DNA from: Candidatus Avacholeplasma faecigallinarum | Lineage (GTDB): Bacteria; Bacillota_I; Bacilli_A; Acholeplasmatales; Anaeroplasmataceae | Length of the DNA stretch: 6,266 bases | Direction of reading: 5' to 3' | Assembly: GCA_018715825.1 (NCBI GenBank) | Contig: DVKU01000066.1 | Location: 1-6,266 of the forward strand | In this document: piece by piece, positions 1 through 6,266 of the stretch | How the letters are laid out: each line of letters begins with the position of its first letter | Numbering within the stretch: position 1 is the stretch's first letter | Program-made: the position numbers and the translations under genes | The notes under the pieces: generated by a model | What the model was told of the DNA's origin: nothing | The model's database searches: none | The model's input: only the letters and a program-made list of their open reading frames with translations

Positions 1-10
1 TTATTATTTT

Positions 11-64
11 AAAAATAAAAAACTAATTCTATAAAGCATTTTCTAAACACTTTTAGAATTAGTT
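11..64 (-). terminator. Rho-independent terminator of the his operon
   Basis: A perfect 11-bp inverted repeat (AACTAATTCTA at 21-31, TAGAATTAGTT at 54-64) starts four bases after the hisIE stop. Read as minus-strand RNA, the hairpin extends inward: one bulged A (32), four pairs (33-36 with 50-53), two G-U wobbles (37-49 and 38-48), three A-U pairs (39-41 with 45-47) and a three-base loop. That is about 20 pairs. The 3' arm runs straight into a T-rich tract (TTTTATTTTT, 20-11). The two wobbles would be C-A mismatches in the opposite transcript, and no clean U-run follows the stem on the plus strand, so the terminator points the same way as the operon. The stem is AU-rich, so termination strength is uncertain. 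Confidence 0.8.
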
Positions 65-67
65 AAT

Positions 68-715
68 TTATCTTTTCTTTAATTCATTAAAAATATCTTC
101 CCAACTAACGCCTTTGGTAACCATTTCTACCGTTAAATGATAAATTAAATCAGCAATCTCAAAAACTATTTCATTTGGCTTATTATCCTTGCAAGCAAGT
201 AAAACCTCAGCTGATTCTTCAGCAACCTTTTTTAAAATCTTATTATCGCCATTATTAACTAAATAATTAGTATATGAGCCCTCCTTTGGATTATTAATTC
301 TATCTGTTATTGTAGCTTCTAAATTGATTAACTCATTATTATTAATCTCAATTTTAGAACGATTTATAACTATTTCAATATCTTCAGTTAAATCTCTATA
401 AAAACAAGAAGAATTGCCAGTATGACATGATATACCACCAACCTGTTCTATCTGAAACAATAAGGCATCACCATCACAATCTATAGAAACTCCCTTTAAA
501 AATTGATAATAGCCAGAGGTTTCCCCTTTTACCCATAATTTATTTCTACTACGTGAAAAATAGGTCATTCTTTTGGTATAGAGTGTTTGTTTTAAAGCGT
601 CTTCATTCATATAGGCAACCATTCTTACCTTTTTAGAATGATAATCCTGAATCACAGCACATACTAAACCATTTTTATCATACTTAACTTCATTTAATAG
701 TTCTTCTTTTGTCAT
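68..715 (-). CDS. hisIE: Bifunctional phosphoribosyl-AMP cyclohydrolase / phosphoribosyl-ATP pyrophosphatase HisIE
   Basis: This cytosolic two-domain enzyme carries out steps 2 and 3 of histidine synthesis: the HisE part removes pyrophosphate from phosphoribosyl-ATP, and the HisI part opens the adenine ring of phosphoribosyl-AMP. The 215-residue length is usual for the fusion. The HisI domain (about 1-115) shows MNEDAL near 36-41, YFSRSR at 52-57, WVKGETSG at 61-68, the Asp-Cys-Asp-x-Asp metal site at 79-83 (Cys80), and CHTGNSSCF at 97-105, giving zinc-type Cys97 and Cys104. The HisE domain (about 130-215) has the MazG-like helices, with KKVAEESAE at 162-170 and FEIADLIYH at 185-193. It is the last gene of the operon. 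Its ATG overlaps the hisF TGA by four bases (ATGA), and only a distant GGGAG precedes it, so it probably relies on coupled translation. It ends in TAA directly before the terminator hairpin. Confidence 0.97.
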   Translation of the reverse strand: MTKEELLNEVKYDKNGLVCAVIQDYHSKKVRMVAYMNEDALKQTLYTKRMTYFSRSRNKLWVKGETSGYYQFLKGVSIDCDGDALLFQIEQVGGISCHTGNSSCFYRDLTEDIEIVINRSKIEINNNELINLEATITDRINNPKEGSYTNYLVNNGDNKILKKVAEESAEVLLACKDNKPNEIVFEIADLIYHLTVEMVTKGVSWEDIFNELKKR

Positions 716-1467
716 AATCTTACACTAACTCCCATTTCTTGTAGATATTTTTTTAATGAATTAATCTCTAACTCCTTATAATGAAACAAAGAGGCAGCTA
801 AACAAGCATCAGCTTTTCCTTTAGTAAAGGCTTCATAAAAATCATACATACTTCCAGCCCCACCTGAAGCTATAACTGGAATTCTTACACTATCAGAAAT
901 GGCTTTAGTCAAATTAATTTCATAACCGTTTTTACAGCCATCTTTGTCCATACTAGTTAAAAGTATTTCTCCAGCTCCTAGTTGTTCACATTTTTTAGCC
1001 CATAATATAGCATCTAATCCAGTTGCAACTCTACCTCCATGCGTAAAAACCTCATAAAATTTCCCATTATATTTAGCATCTATTGCTACCACTATACATT
1101 GACTTCCATAACGCTTAGATGCCTCAAAAATCAAATTAGGATTTTTAACAGCTGCAGAATTTATAGACACCTTATCAGCACCAGCATTTAAAATATTTTT
1201 GATGTCATCTAAAGTATTTATACCACCACCAACAGTTAAAGGAATAAATACTTTTTTAGAAGTTCTTTTAACAACATCTAATAAAATTGACCGCTTTTCA
1301 TAGGATGCTGTTATATCTAAAAATACAATTTCATCTGCACCTAAATCTGAATATTCTTTAGCAATTTCAACTGGATCACCAGCATCCTTAATATTTATAA
1401 AATTAACTCCCTTAACTACTCTTCCCTCTTTAACATCTAAACAAGGAATTATCCTTTTTCCTAACAT
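712..1467 (-). CDS. hisF: Imidazole glycerol phosphate synthase, cyclase subunit HisF
   Basis: HisF is the TIM-barrel subunit of the HisH-HisF glutamine amidotransferase. It uses ammonia channelled from HisH to convert PRFAR into imidazole glycerol phosphate and AICAR, the latter feeding back into purine synthesis. At 251 residues it is of normal length. Visible features are the N-terminal [18 protein letters not shown] segment with catalytic Asp11, the first phosphate site VGGGI (79-83), catalytic Asp130 in VVAIDA, Gln123 at the position of the conserved interface residue, TSMDKDG (171-177) and the second phosphate site ASGGAG (200-205). The start is ATG at 1467. A longer in-frame TTG at 1479 would add four residues not seen in the family and sits on the ribosome binding site. 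One base separates the start from the hisA TAG, and the stop overlaps hisIE. The motif after TSMDKDG reads CKNGYE, where DGTKDGYD is commoner; this is a mild variation. Confidence 0.97.
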   Translation of the reverse strand: MLGKRIIPCLDVKEGRVVKGVNFINIKDAGDPVEIAKEYSDLGADEIVFLDITASYEKRSILLDVVKRTSKKVFIPLTVGGGINTLDDIKNILNAGADKVSINSAAVKNPNLIFEASKRYGSQCIVVAIDAKYNGKFYEVFTHGGRVATGLDAILWAKKCEQLGAGEILLTSMDKDGCKNGYEINLTKAISDSVRIPVIASGGAGSMYDFYEAFTKGKADACLAASLFHYKELEINSLKKYLQEMGVSVRL

Positions 1468-1468
1468 A

Positions 1469-2182
1469 CTATCCCTCAAATTCTTCTATAGCTTGCTTTA
1501 AATCTATATTATTATTGTAAATTGACTTACCTAAAATAATTCCTTTACAGCCACACTCTTGTGCCTTTTTTATGTCACTAATATCCTTAGCTCCACCTGA
1601 GGCTATAATGTCAATTTTTGTAGTTTCAACTAGCCTTTTTATTTGTCCATCATTAATTCCATCTAAGGTTCCATCCTTTGATATATCTGTAAAAATGATA
1701 GTCTTAACGCCTAAAGCCTCTAGCTTTAATGCAAAATCTAGTGCATTAATACTACTTTGCTCTAGCCATCCATTGGTTTTAATCATGAAATTTTCACAAT
1801 CTAATCCTATAACTATTTTTTCACTACCAAATAATTTTATAGCCTTATCAACAAAATCTAAATCAAGAGCTTTACTTCCGATTATTACTCGCTTAATATT
1901 ATTATTTAATAGCATTTTAATTTGCTCAAGGCTTCTTATACCTCCACCAAATTCACAATCTATTTTAACCTCATCAATAATTCTTCTAACAACATCAACA
2001 TTAATTAAGCTACCCTCTTTAGCTCCATCTAAATCAACTATATGTAAAAATGTAGCTCCTAATTTTTTAAATTTTTTTGCCACCTCAATAGGATTTCCAT
2101 AGTCTGTGACCTCATTGTAATCTCCTTTATATAAACGCACGCATTTACCCAAATGCAAATCAATAGCAGGATATATTTTCAT
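1469..2182 (-). CDS. hisA: Phosphoribosylformimino-5-aminoimidazole carboxamide ribotide isomerase HisA
   Basis: HisA catalyses the Amadori isomerisation of ProFAR to PRFAR, the substrate of HisH-HisF. It is a TIM barrel homologous to HisF. The 237-residue length is typical. The N-terminus [15 protein letters not shown] carries catalytic Asp8, GGGI (79-82) forms the first phosphate loop, Asp128 in VIGLDC matches the second catalytic aspartate, [12 protein letters not shown] (164-175) is the conserved strand 6 region, and ASGGA (194-198) is the second phosphate loop. The Trp in NGWLEQ (137-142) fits the family's GW motif. The sequence is closest to the HisA branch rather than HisF because of [12 protein letters not shown] and the DGTLDG motif. 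The ATG overlaps the hisH TAA by one base (TAATG) with GGTGAT four bases upstream. It ends in TAG, one base before hisF. Confidence 0.97.
   Translation of the reverse strand: MKIYPAIDLHLGKCVRLYKGDYNEVTDYGNPIEVAKKFKKLGATFLHIVDLDGAKEGSLINVDVVRRIIDEVKIDCEFGGGIRSLEQIKMLLNNNIKRVIIGSKALDLDFVDKAIKLFGSEKIVIGLDCENFMIKTNGWLEQSSINALDFALKLEALGVKTIIFTDISKDGTLDGINDGQIKRLVETTKIDIIASGGAKDISDIKKAQECGCKGIILGKSIYNNNIDLKQAIEEFEG
1473..1477 (-). promoter_or_regulatory. Ribosome binding site of hisF
   Basis: GAGGG lies five bases before the ATG at 1467, inside the last codons of hisA. It decides the start: the upstream TTG (1479-1477) overlaps this site and so cannot be served by it. Confidence 0.75.
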
Positions 2183-2778
2183 TATAAATCACCAAAATTC
2201 TTTAAAATTTTTAAACCAACATCTCCACTCTTTTCGGGATGAAATTGGGTTGCATAAATATTATCTTTCCAAATGGCAGCACAAAAATCTTCACCAGCAT
2301 AATTACACTTTGCAACACTGTATTTACTATCCTTAAGATAATAAGAATGAACAAAATAGACATAAGGATTACTAATATTGTTAAACAATGAACACCCATT
2401 TTTTATTATAATATTATTCCAGCCCATATGAGGAACCTTATAAATAGAATCATCAAATTTTACAAATTCACCTTCAAAATAACCTAAACCCTTATGACGG
2501 CCAAATTCATTAGAATATTGAAATAGCATTTGCATACCAACACATATTCCTAATATTGGCTTTTTTAGTTTTATACATTGGTCGATAGTATCATCAAAGC
2601 CCTTCGATCTAAATAAATCTATCGCATCCTTAAAGGCACCTACACCAGGTAAAATTACCTTATCACTATTAAGTATAATGCTTTTATCACTAGTTATAAT
2701 ACTTTCGATATTCAAACTATCAAAAGCATTCTTTATACTTGCTAAATTTCCAACACCATAATCTATAATTGCTATCAT
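2182..2778 (-). CDS. hisH: Imidazole glycerol phosphate synthase, glutamine amidotransferase subunit HisH
   Basis: HisH is the class I glutaminase partner of HisF; it hydrolyses glutamine and passes ammonia through the HisF barrel. The 198 residues are of normal length. The start IAIIDYGVGNLASI is characteristic of the family, PGVGAF (44-49) is the oxyanion strand region, the nucleophile Cys79 lies in LGICVGMQ, and His180 and Glu182 in QFHPEKS complete the triad. VPHMGWN (115-121) and YFVHSYY (141-147) are further HisH motifs. The ATG overlaps the hisB TGA by four bases (ATGA), with AAGGTG (2788-2783) four bases before the start. It ends in TAA sharing a base with the hisA ATG. Its place before hisA and hisF keeps the two synthase subunits in one transcript. 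Confidence 0.97.
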   Translation of the reverse strand: MIAIIDYGVGNLASIKNAFDSLNIESIITSDKSIILNSDKVILPGVGAFKDAIDLFRSKGFDDTIDQCIKLKKPILGICVGMQMLFQYSNEFGRHKGLGYFEGEFVKFDDSIYKVPHMGWNNIIIKNGCSLFNNISNPYVYFVHSYYLKDSKYSVAKCNYAGEDFCAAIWKDNIYATQFHPEKSGDVGLKILKNFGDL

Positions 2779-3359
2779 AAAACACCTTTTGTAGATAAAA
2801 TTCCTGAATTGTCGCTTCTAATTTTGACAGCATCCTTTAAACATTTTCCTAAACCTTTAAACATTGCTTCAATAATGTGATGAGCATTCTCTCCTCGAAA
2901 TATATAAAAATGCAAGTTTAGTTTAGCATTAATAGCAAAGCTTCTAAAAAATTCATCAACTGTCTGTGTCTCAAAATCTCCAACTCTGTCACATTTAAAT
3001 TCTACATTCGAAGCATAATACCCTCTTCCACATATATCTACACTAGTTAGAACTAGGGCATCATCCATAGGCATTATAAATGTTTGATATCTTTCGATTG
3101 AATTTTTATCATTTAGGGCCTTATTAAATGCATCTGCCAAAACAATACCACTATCTTCAACCGTATGATGAGTATCAACCACTAAATCTCCGGTGGCTTT
3201 AAACTCTAAATCAAAACCAGAATGTTTGGAAAAAGCCGTAAGCATGTGATCAAAAAATCCTATGCCACTATTGATATTTGCTTTAGCACTACCATCTAAA
3301 TTTAAATAACAGGTTATATTTGTTTCTTTAGTTTGTCTGTTTACTTCACTTTTTCGCAT
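2775..3359 (-). CDS. hisB: Imidazoleglycerol-phosphate dehydratase HisB (monofunctional)
   Basis: This manganese enzyme dehydrates imidazole glycerol phosphate to imidazole acetol phosphate. At 194 residues it is the single-domain form: there is no N-terminal HAD phosphatase domain as in the enterobacterial bifunctional HisB. The protein opens with MRKSEVNRQTKET, the usual dehydratase start. Metal-ligand motifs are all present: FFDHML with His38, DTHHTVED with His64, His65 and Glu68, VDEFF with Glu136, and NAHHIIE with His160, His161 and Glu164. PMDDALV (97-103), DICGRGY (108-114) and the C-terminal STKGVL also fit. The start codon lies inside the end of hisC (14-base overlap, different frame), behind a strong ribosome binding site. 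The stop overlaps hisH. Because HisB here lacks a phosphatase part, histidinol-phosphate phosphatase must come from another gene. Confidence 0.97.
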   Translation of the reverse strand: MRKSEVNRQTKETNITCYLNLDGSAKANINSGIGFFDHMLTAFSKHSGFDLEFKATGDLVVDTHHTVEDSGIVLADAFNKALNDKNSIERYQTFIMPMDDALVLTSVDICGRGYYASNVEFKCDRVGDFETQTVDEFFRSFAINAKLNLHFYIFRGENAHHIIEAMFKGLGKCLKDAVKIRSDNSGILSTKGVL

Positions 3360-4377
3360 ATTTCATCACCACCTTTAATAGTTCTATATTTTCTATAACA
3401 CTACCAATAGTTATTCTATAAAAATCATTTTTAAATTTTCTTATGTAAATTTTATTTTCTACTAAATCATTATAAATTTGATCATTAAGCTTCAAATATA
3501 AAAAATTAGCCTTAGATGGATAAACCAAAAATCCCCCCTCTTTTAGTATTGTATATAATTTATCACGCTCATTTTTTATAATATTGATGTTGTTTTCATA
3601 CAAATTATAATTTTCAATAGCTTTCGTTGCTAAAATTAAGGATAAACCAGTAACTGAATATGGGGCCTTTACGGCATTAATCATATCTATATTAGTTTTT
3701 TTTGAAATAGCATAACCAACTCTAATAGACGGTAACGCTAAAGCTTTAGAAAATGTTCTATAAACAATTAAATTATCATATTGGGTTGCTAAATAAGTGT
3801 AATCCTCATCGGCAAAATCAATATAAGCTAAATCCAATAATACTAAAGCATTGCTACATTCAACTATTTTGATAATATCTTGCTCACTTAAAAATGCTCC
3901 AGTTGGGTTATTTGGTGAACATATCATAATCAATTTGGGATTTTCTTTTTTAATTGCCTTTAACATATTATCACAACAAAATGTTAAATCATCATTAAAT
4001 TTAACCTCAATAAATTTTGCCAAAGCTAAATCAGCAAAGACTCTATACATACTAAATGATGGTGAAAATGATAATACCTTATCATTAACCTCCAGCGCAG
4101 CTCTAAAGGTAACCTCTAATAGTTCATCTGAACCAACACCACAAGTAACCTGCTCCTTTAAAACATTAAAATGTTTAGCTATTGCTTCACATAGCATCTC
4201 ACATTGCATATCTGGATACCTATTAAAAGCAAACTGCTCTAAACTTTCTTTAAAACTATTAATAACCTCAATTGGTGGGTTAAATGGAGACTCATTAGCA
4301 TTTAAAATAATTCCCTCATCAATATTTTTTGAAAAATATGGCTCCATTTTATTAAAGCTTGTTTTTAAATATTTCAT
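3346..4377 (-). CDS. hisC: Histidinol-phosphate aminotransferase HisC
   Basis: HisC is a PLP enzyme of aminotransferase fold type I that transfers the amino group of glutamate to imidazole acetol phosphate, giving histidinol phosphate. The 343-residue length is normal. Motifs in order: LNANESPFNPP (25-35), NRYPD with Tyr54, GVGSDELL (80-87) in the cofactor-phosphate loop, SPNNPTG with Asn157 (154-160), Asp182 and Tyr185 of the cofactor motif, YRTFSKALALPSIRVGY with the Schiff-base Lys211 and phosphate-binding Arg219, and YRITIG with substrate-carboxylate Arg321. The oddity is DLAY at 182-185, where the family almost always has DEAY. The start is ATG at 4377, one base after the hisD TAG. An in-frame GTG at 4386 would overlap hisD and lies on the ribosome binding site. 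A broader-specificity aminotransferase is possible in principle, but the operon position supports HisC. Confidence 0.95.
   Translation of the reverse strand: MKYLKTSFNKMEPYFSKNIDEGIILNANESPFNPPIEVINSFKESLEQFAFNRYPDMQCEMLCEAIAKHFNVLKEQVTCGVGSDELLEVTFRAALEVNDKVLSFSPSFSMYRVFADLALAKFIEVKFNDDLTFCCDNMLKAIKKENPKLIMICSPNNPTGAFLSEQDIIKIVECSNALVLLDLAYIDFADEDYTYLATQYDNLIVYRTFSKALALPSIRVGYAISKKTNIDMINAVKAPYSVTGLSLILATKAIENYNLYENNINIIKNERDKLYTILKEGGFLVYPSKANFLYLKLNDQIYNDLVENKIYIRKFKNDFYRITIGSVIENIELLKVVMKYAKK
3366..3376 (-). promoter_or_regulatory. Strong ribosome binding site of hisB inside the hisC coding region
   Basis: AAAGGTGGTGA ends six bases before the hisB ATG. Apart from the leading A it matches the complement of the 16S rRNA tail (AAGGAGGTGA) at nine of ten positions. 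It lies wholly within hisC codons near the C-terminus, so hisB can initiate efficiently despite overlapping hisC by 14 bases. Confidence 0.75.
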
Positions 4378-4378
4378 A

Positions 4379-5662
4379 CTACACACCTCTTAATTTTGCT
4401 GAAAGAGCATGCATCATAAGCCCCTCTTGTTTAGCAAATTTCATTACATCATCGGCTAACATTTTGGCAGATTGCTCATCAAAAGAAATTATAGAGCTCT
4501 TTTTAATAAAATCATCTACTCCAAGTGGTGAAAAGAATCTAGCAGTTTGAACAGTAGGTAATACGTGATTTGGACCTGCCATATAATCACCAAATGCCTC
4601 TGGAGTATAGTGACCCAAAAATATAGCACCTGCATTTTGAATATCATCTAAATAATTAAATGCATTATCTATTGCTAATTCTAAATGCTCAGGAGCAATT
4701 ATATTAGCTAGTTTTATAGCTTCACTAATGCTACTTACAACAATTATTTTAGAATAATTTTGTAATGACTTGGTCAAAATATCCTTACGATTAGATTCTT
4801 CATAAAAAGTTTCTACCCATTTTTGAATTTCTTTTGCTGTTTTTAAATCGTCACATATAACAATAGCAGATGCTAATTCATCATGTTCGGCTTGAGCTAA
4901 CATATCACTAGCAACAAATTTAGGATTACAGCTTTTATCACAAACTATTAAAATTTCAGAAGGACCAGCAATAGAATCTATACCAACGCTACCATATACT
5001 TCCTTCTTAGCAAGAGCCACAAATATATTTCCAGGTCCAACTATCTTATCAACCTTTTTAATTGATTCTGTTCCATAAGCCATTGCAGCAATGGCTTGAG
5101 CTCCACCTATTGCATAGACATGATTAACATTACATAAATAAGCACAAGCCAAAACTAAAGGATTAACTTGACCCCCTTGCCTTGGAGTACACATCACTAT
5201 ATTTTTAACACCAGCAACCATAGCTGGAACAATATTCATTAAAACAGAGGATGGATATGCTGCTTTACCACCTGGTACATATACTCCAACATTTTCTATA
5301 GGAGTTATTTTTTGACCTAAGATTTCTCCAAATTCTCCCTTGTAAGTAAAAGTATTACGCTTTTGATGCATATGATAATCATAAATTCTATCTTTAGCTT
5401 TAATTAAAATTTCCTGCATTTCTTTTTCAAGACTAAAAAAAGCCTTTTCTTGATCATCTTTTAAAATTTCTACATTTTGTATAGAAAAGTTTTTATCATC
5501 AAATTTTTTTGTGTAAACTTCTAATGCCTTATCTTTATTGATTATTACATCATTAATTATATCTTTAACTATACTCAAATATTTTCCATCTGAAACAGAA
5601 TTACGTGTTTTTAATGTTTTAAAAAAAGCTTCAATTTCTTTATCGTCTATTATTTGTACCAT
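4379..5662 (-). CDS. hisD: Histidinol dehydrogenase HisD
   Basis: HisD is a zinc- and NAD-dependent cytosolic homodimer that oxidises histidinol through histidinal to histidine, the last two pathway steps. The 427 residues match the usual length. Visible motifs are VGVYVPGGKAAYPSSVLM (125-142), AIGGAQAIAAMAYGT (184-198), KIVGPGN (206-212), IDSIAGPSEILI (228-239), AQAEHD with zinc ligands Gln257 and His260, PEHLE with catalytic Glu325 and His326, GDYMAGPNHVLPT with Asp359 and His366, and His418 in MMHALSA, the final zinc-site histidine. No key residue is missing. The ATG follows the hisG TAA by one base, with AAGGTGGGAG just upstream inside the hisG end. The TAG stop is one base before the hisC ATG. 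Since hisD has its own good ribosome binding site, it may still be translated if hisG translation stops early, though polarity could lower its level. Confidence 0.98.
   Translation of the reverse strand: MVQIIDDKEIEAFFKTLKTRNSVSDGKYLSIVKDIINDVIINKDKALEVYTKKFDDKNFSIQNVEILKDDQEKAFFSLEKEMQEILIKAKDRIYDYHMHQKRNTFTYKGEFGEILGQKITPIENVGVYVPGGKAAYPSSVLMNIVPAMVAGVKNIVMCTPRQGGQVNPLVLACAYLCNVNHVYAIGGAQAIAAMAYGTESIKKVDKIVGPGNIFVALAKKEVYGSVGIDSIAGPSEILIVCDKSCNPKFVASDMLAQAEHDELASAIVICDDLKTAKEIQKWVETFYEESNRKDILTKSLQNYSKIIVVSSISEAIKLANIIAPEHLELAIDNAFNYLDDIQNAGAIFLGHYTPEAFGDYMAGPNHVLPTVQTARFFSPLGVDDFIKKSSIISFDEQSAKMLADDVMKFAKQEGLMMHALSAKLRGV
4386..4391 (-). promoter_or_regulatory. Ribosome binding site of hisC
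   Basis: AAGAGG lies eight bases before the ATG at 4377, within the last codons of hisD. It decides the start, since the alternative GTG (4386-4384) shares its final G with this site. Confidence 0.75.
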
Positions 5663-5663
5663 A

Positions 5664-6266
5664 TTATTCTCCCACCTTTGATCTTAGACCACTGACCACC
5701 TTATATATTTCATCATATTTTGTTTTAATAGATGCATTATTAACAATTAATCTAGCTGATAGATTATGAATTTCTTTAACCACCACTAAACCATTTTCCT
5801 TTAGCGTTCTTCCACTTTCAACGATATCAACAATTACATCTGATAATCCTGTTAGTGGTGCTAATTCAACAGATCCATTTAATTTAATAATTGTTGTATT
5901 TTTATTAATTGAATCAAAATATTTTTTACTAATATTAGGATATTTTGTACCAACTCTTAAAGGTATTTTTTCTAAATAATTATCCTTAATTTCTTCTTTC
6001 ATACAAATACACATTTTACATTTACCAAAATTTAAATCTAAAATTTCTGTTATATCCCTATTTTCCTCTAAGATGGTATCCTTCCCAACTACACCTAAAT
6101 CAGCAACTCCATATTCTACAAATGTAGGTACGTCACTAGGTTTTGCTAAAAAAAAGCGAAAATTTTTATCTGTTGATTATAAAATTAAACGTCTATCATC
6201 CTTACTTATTTCCACAACTGATAAACCGATAGAACTTAGTAATTCTAATATTTTATCAGCAGATCG
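5664..6266 (-). pseudogene. hisG: ATP phosphoribosyltransferase HisG, short form; 5' end outside window and interrupted by an in-frame TAA
   Basis: HisG catalyses the committed first step: ATP plus PRPP to phosphoribosyl-ATP. The frame can be read from the window edge (RSADKILELL, the segment after the usual LPKG) to TAA at 5666-5664, so about 10 residues are missing and the protein would be about 210 residues. That is the short form, which lacks the C-terminal histidine-binding domain and normally works with HisZ. Features seen are LAKPSDVPTFVEYG, GVADLGVVGKD (about 6110-6078), and a full match to the HisG signature, Glu-x5-Gly-x-Ser through Ser-Gly-Arg-Thr-Leu (5867-5802), which binds PRPP. 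The frame is broken by TAA at 6179-6177, near residue 40. Similarity continues at the same register on both sides, so there is no frameshift. No ATG, GTG or TTG in frame follows until ATG at 6014, which would give only a 116-residue C-terminal fragment. Family identity is sure; whether it is truly inactive is not. Confidence 0.85.
6177..6179 (-). other. hisG: Premature in-frame TAA stop within hisG
   Basis: The minus-strand codons read RRLIL, then TAA, then STDKNFRFFLAKP. From memory, the family aligns here without gaps (for example RKLII-D-VPEENLRFILAKP in Bacillus), so one sense codon has become a stop. The eight-base A run at 6148-6155, a place where indels might be expected, keeps the frame. 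Confidence 0.85.

Noticed and set aside
1477..1479. TTG as start of hisF
   Set aside because: It would add four residues before the family-typical N-terminus and overlaps the GAGGG ribosome binding site.
1572..2102. Plus-strand open frame of 176 codons
   Set aside because: It lies wholly inside hisA on the opposite strand. It has no recognisable family and a Ser/Leu/Ile-rich composition typical of an antisense shadow.
2211..2399. Minus-strand open frame of 62 codons inside hisH
   Set aside because: It is an alternate frame of hisH with no motif; hisH itself is complete and has its catalytic triad.
4384..4386. GTG as start of hisC
   Set aside because: It overlaps the AAGAGG site and the end of hisD; the ATG at 4377 has ideal spacing.
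3851..4393. Plus-strand open frame of 180 codons opposite hisC
   Set aside because: It is an antisense shadow of hisC with low-complexity hydrophobic and serine-rich translation and no recognisable motif.
4359..4550. Plus-strand open frame of 63 codons opposite the hisD-hisC junction
   Set aside because: It overlaps two strongly supported genes and has no homologous motif or clear ribosome binding site.
5664..6014. hisG as a complete 116-residue gene starting at ATG 6014
   Set aside because: The frame continues upstream with clear HisG sequence (GVADLGVVGKD and LAKPSDVPTF). The ATG falls inside the first domain and has no convincing ribosome binding site, so it is not the native start.
6148..6155. 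A possible frameshift at the eight-base A run in hisG
   Set aside because: The protein frame FRFFLAKP is continuous across the run and aligns without a gap on both sides, so the defect is a substitution-type stop and not an indel.
6177..6179. TAA read as an amino acid through a changed genetic code
   Set aside because: hisIE, hisH and hisG end in TAA, hisF, hisB and hisC in TGA, and hisA and hisD in TAG. All three codons act as stops here, and no other gene has an internal one.
1..6266. Mobile elements, CRISPR arrays, tRNA or rRNA genes, riboswitches or a promoter within the window
   Set aside because: Coding genes fill 68-6266 without gaps, and 1-67 holds only the terminator. No repeats other than the terminator stem were seen. 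Any T-box or promoter for the operon would lie right of the window.

Overview
The window is an AT-rich stretch (roughly 30% GC by eye) filled by one histidine biosynthesis operon, transcribed entirely on the minus strand. Transcription enters from the right edge and the order is hisG-hisD-hisC-hisB-hisH-hisA-hisF-hisIE. Low GC, codon use rich in AAA, ATA and AGA, strong AAGGTGG-type ribosome binding sites, a short-form HisG, a monofunctional HisB and a fused HisIE together suggest a low-GC Firmicute, probably a clostridial relative. The genus cannot be read from this sequence.

Layout, right to left. hisG (6266 to 5664) is cut by the window edge, with about ten N-terminal residues missing, and carries an in-frame TAA at 6179-6177. 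hisD (5662-4379), hisC (4377-3346), hisB (3359-2775), hisH (2778-2182), hisA (2182-1469), hisF (1467-712) and hisIE (715-68) follow. All appear full length with their catalytic residues in place. Every junction is either an overlap (14, 4, 4 or 1 bases) or a one-base gap, so translation is probably coupled throughout. After hisIE there is a long AU-rich hairpin followed by a U-tract (64 to 11), which looks like the operon terminator. No stretch longer than about 70 bases lacks a gene. The promoter and any leader regulator lie beyond the right edge.

The products form the histidine pathway. HisG joins ATP and PRPP. HisI and HisE (fused) hydrolyse and open the product, HisA isomerises it, and HisH-HisF turn it into imidazole glycerol phosphate plus AICAR. 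HisB dehydrates this, HisC transaminates it, and HisD oxidises histidinol to histidine. Histidinol-phosphate phosphatase is not encoded here, nor is HisZ, the partner that a short-form HisG normally needs. Both should be elsewhere in the genome.

I found no new biological system. The main anomaly is the premature TAA in hisG. The reading frame and protein similarity continue on both sides without an indel, and the rest of the operon is intact. That points to a recent nonsense mutation, a strain variant or a base-call error. A second oddity is HisC, where the usual Asp-Glu-Ala-Tyr cofactor motif reads Asp-Leu-Ala-Tyr.
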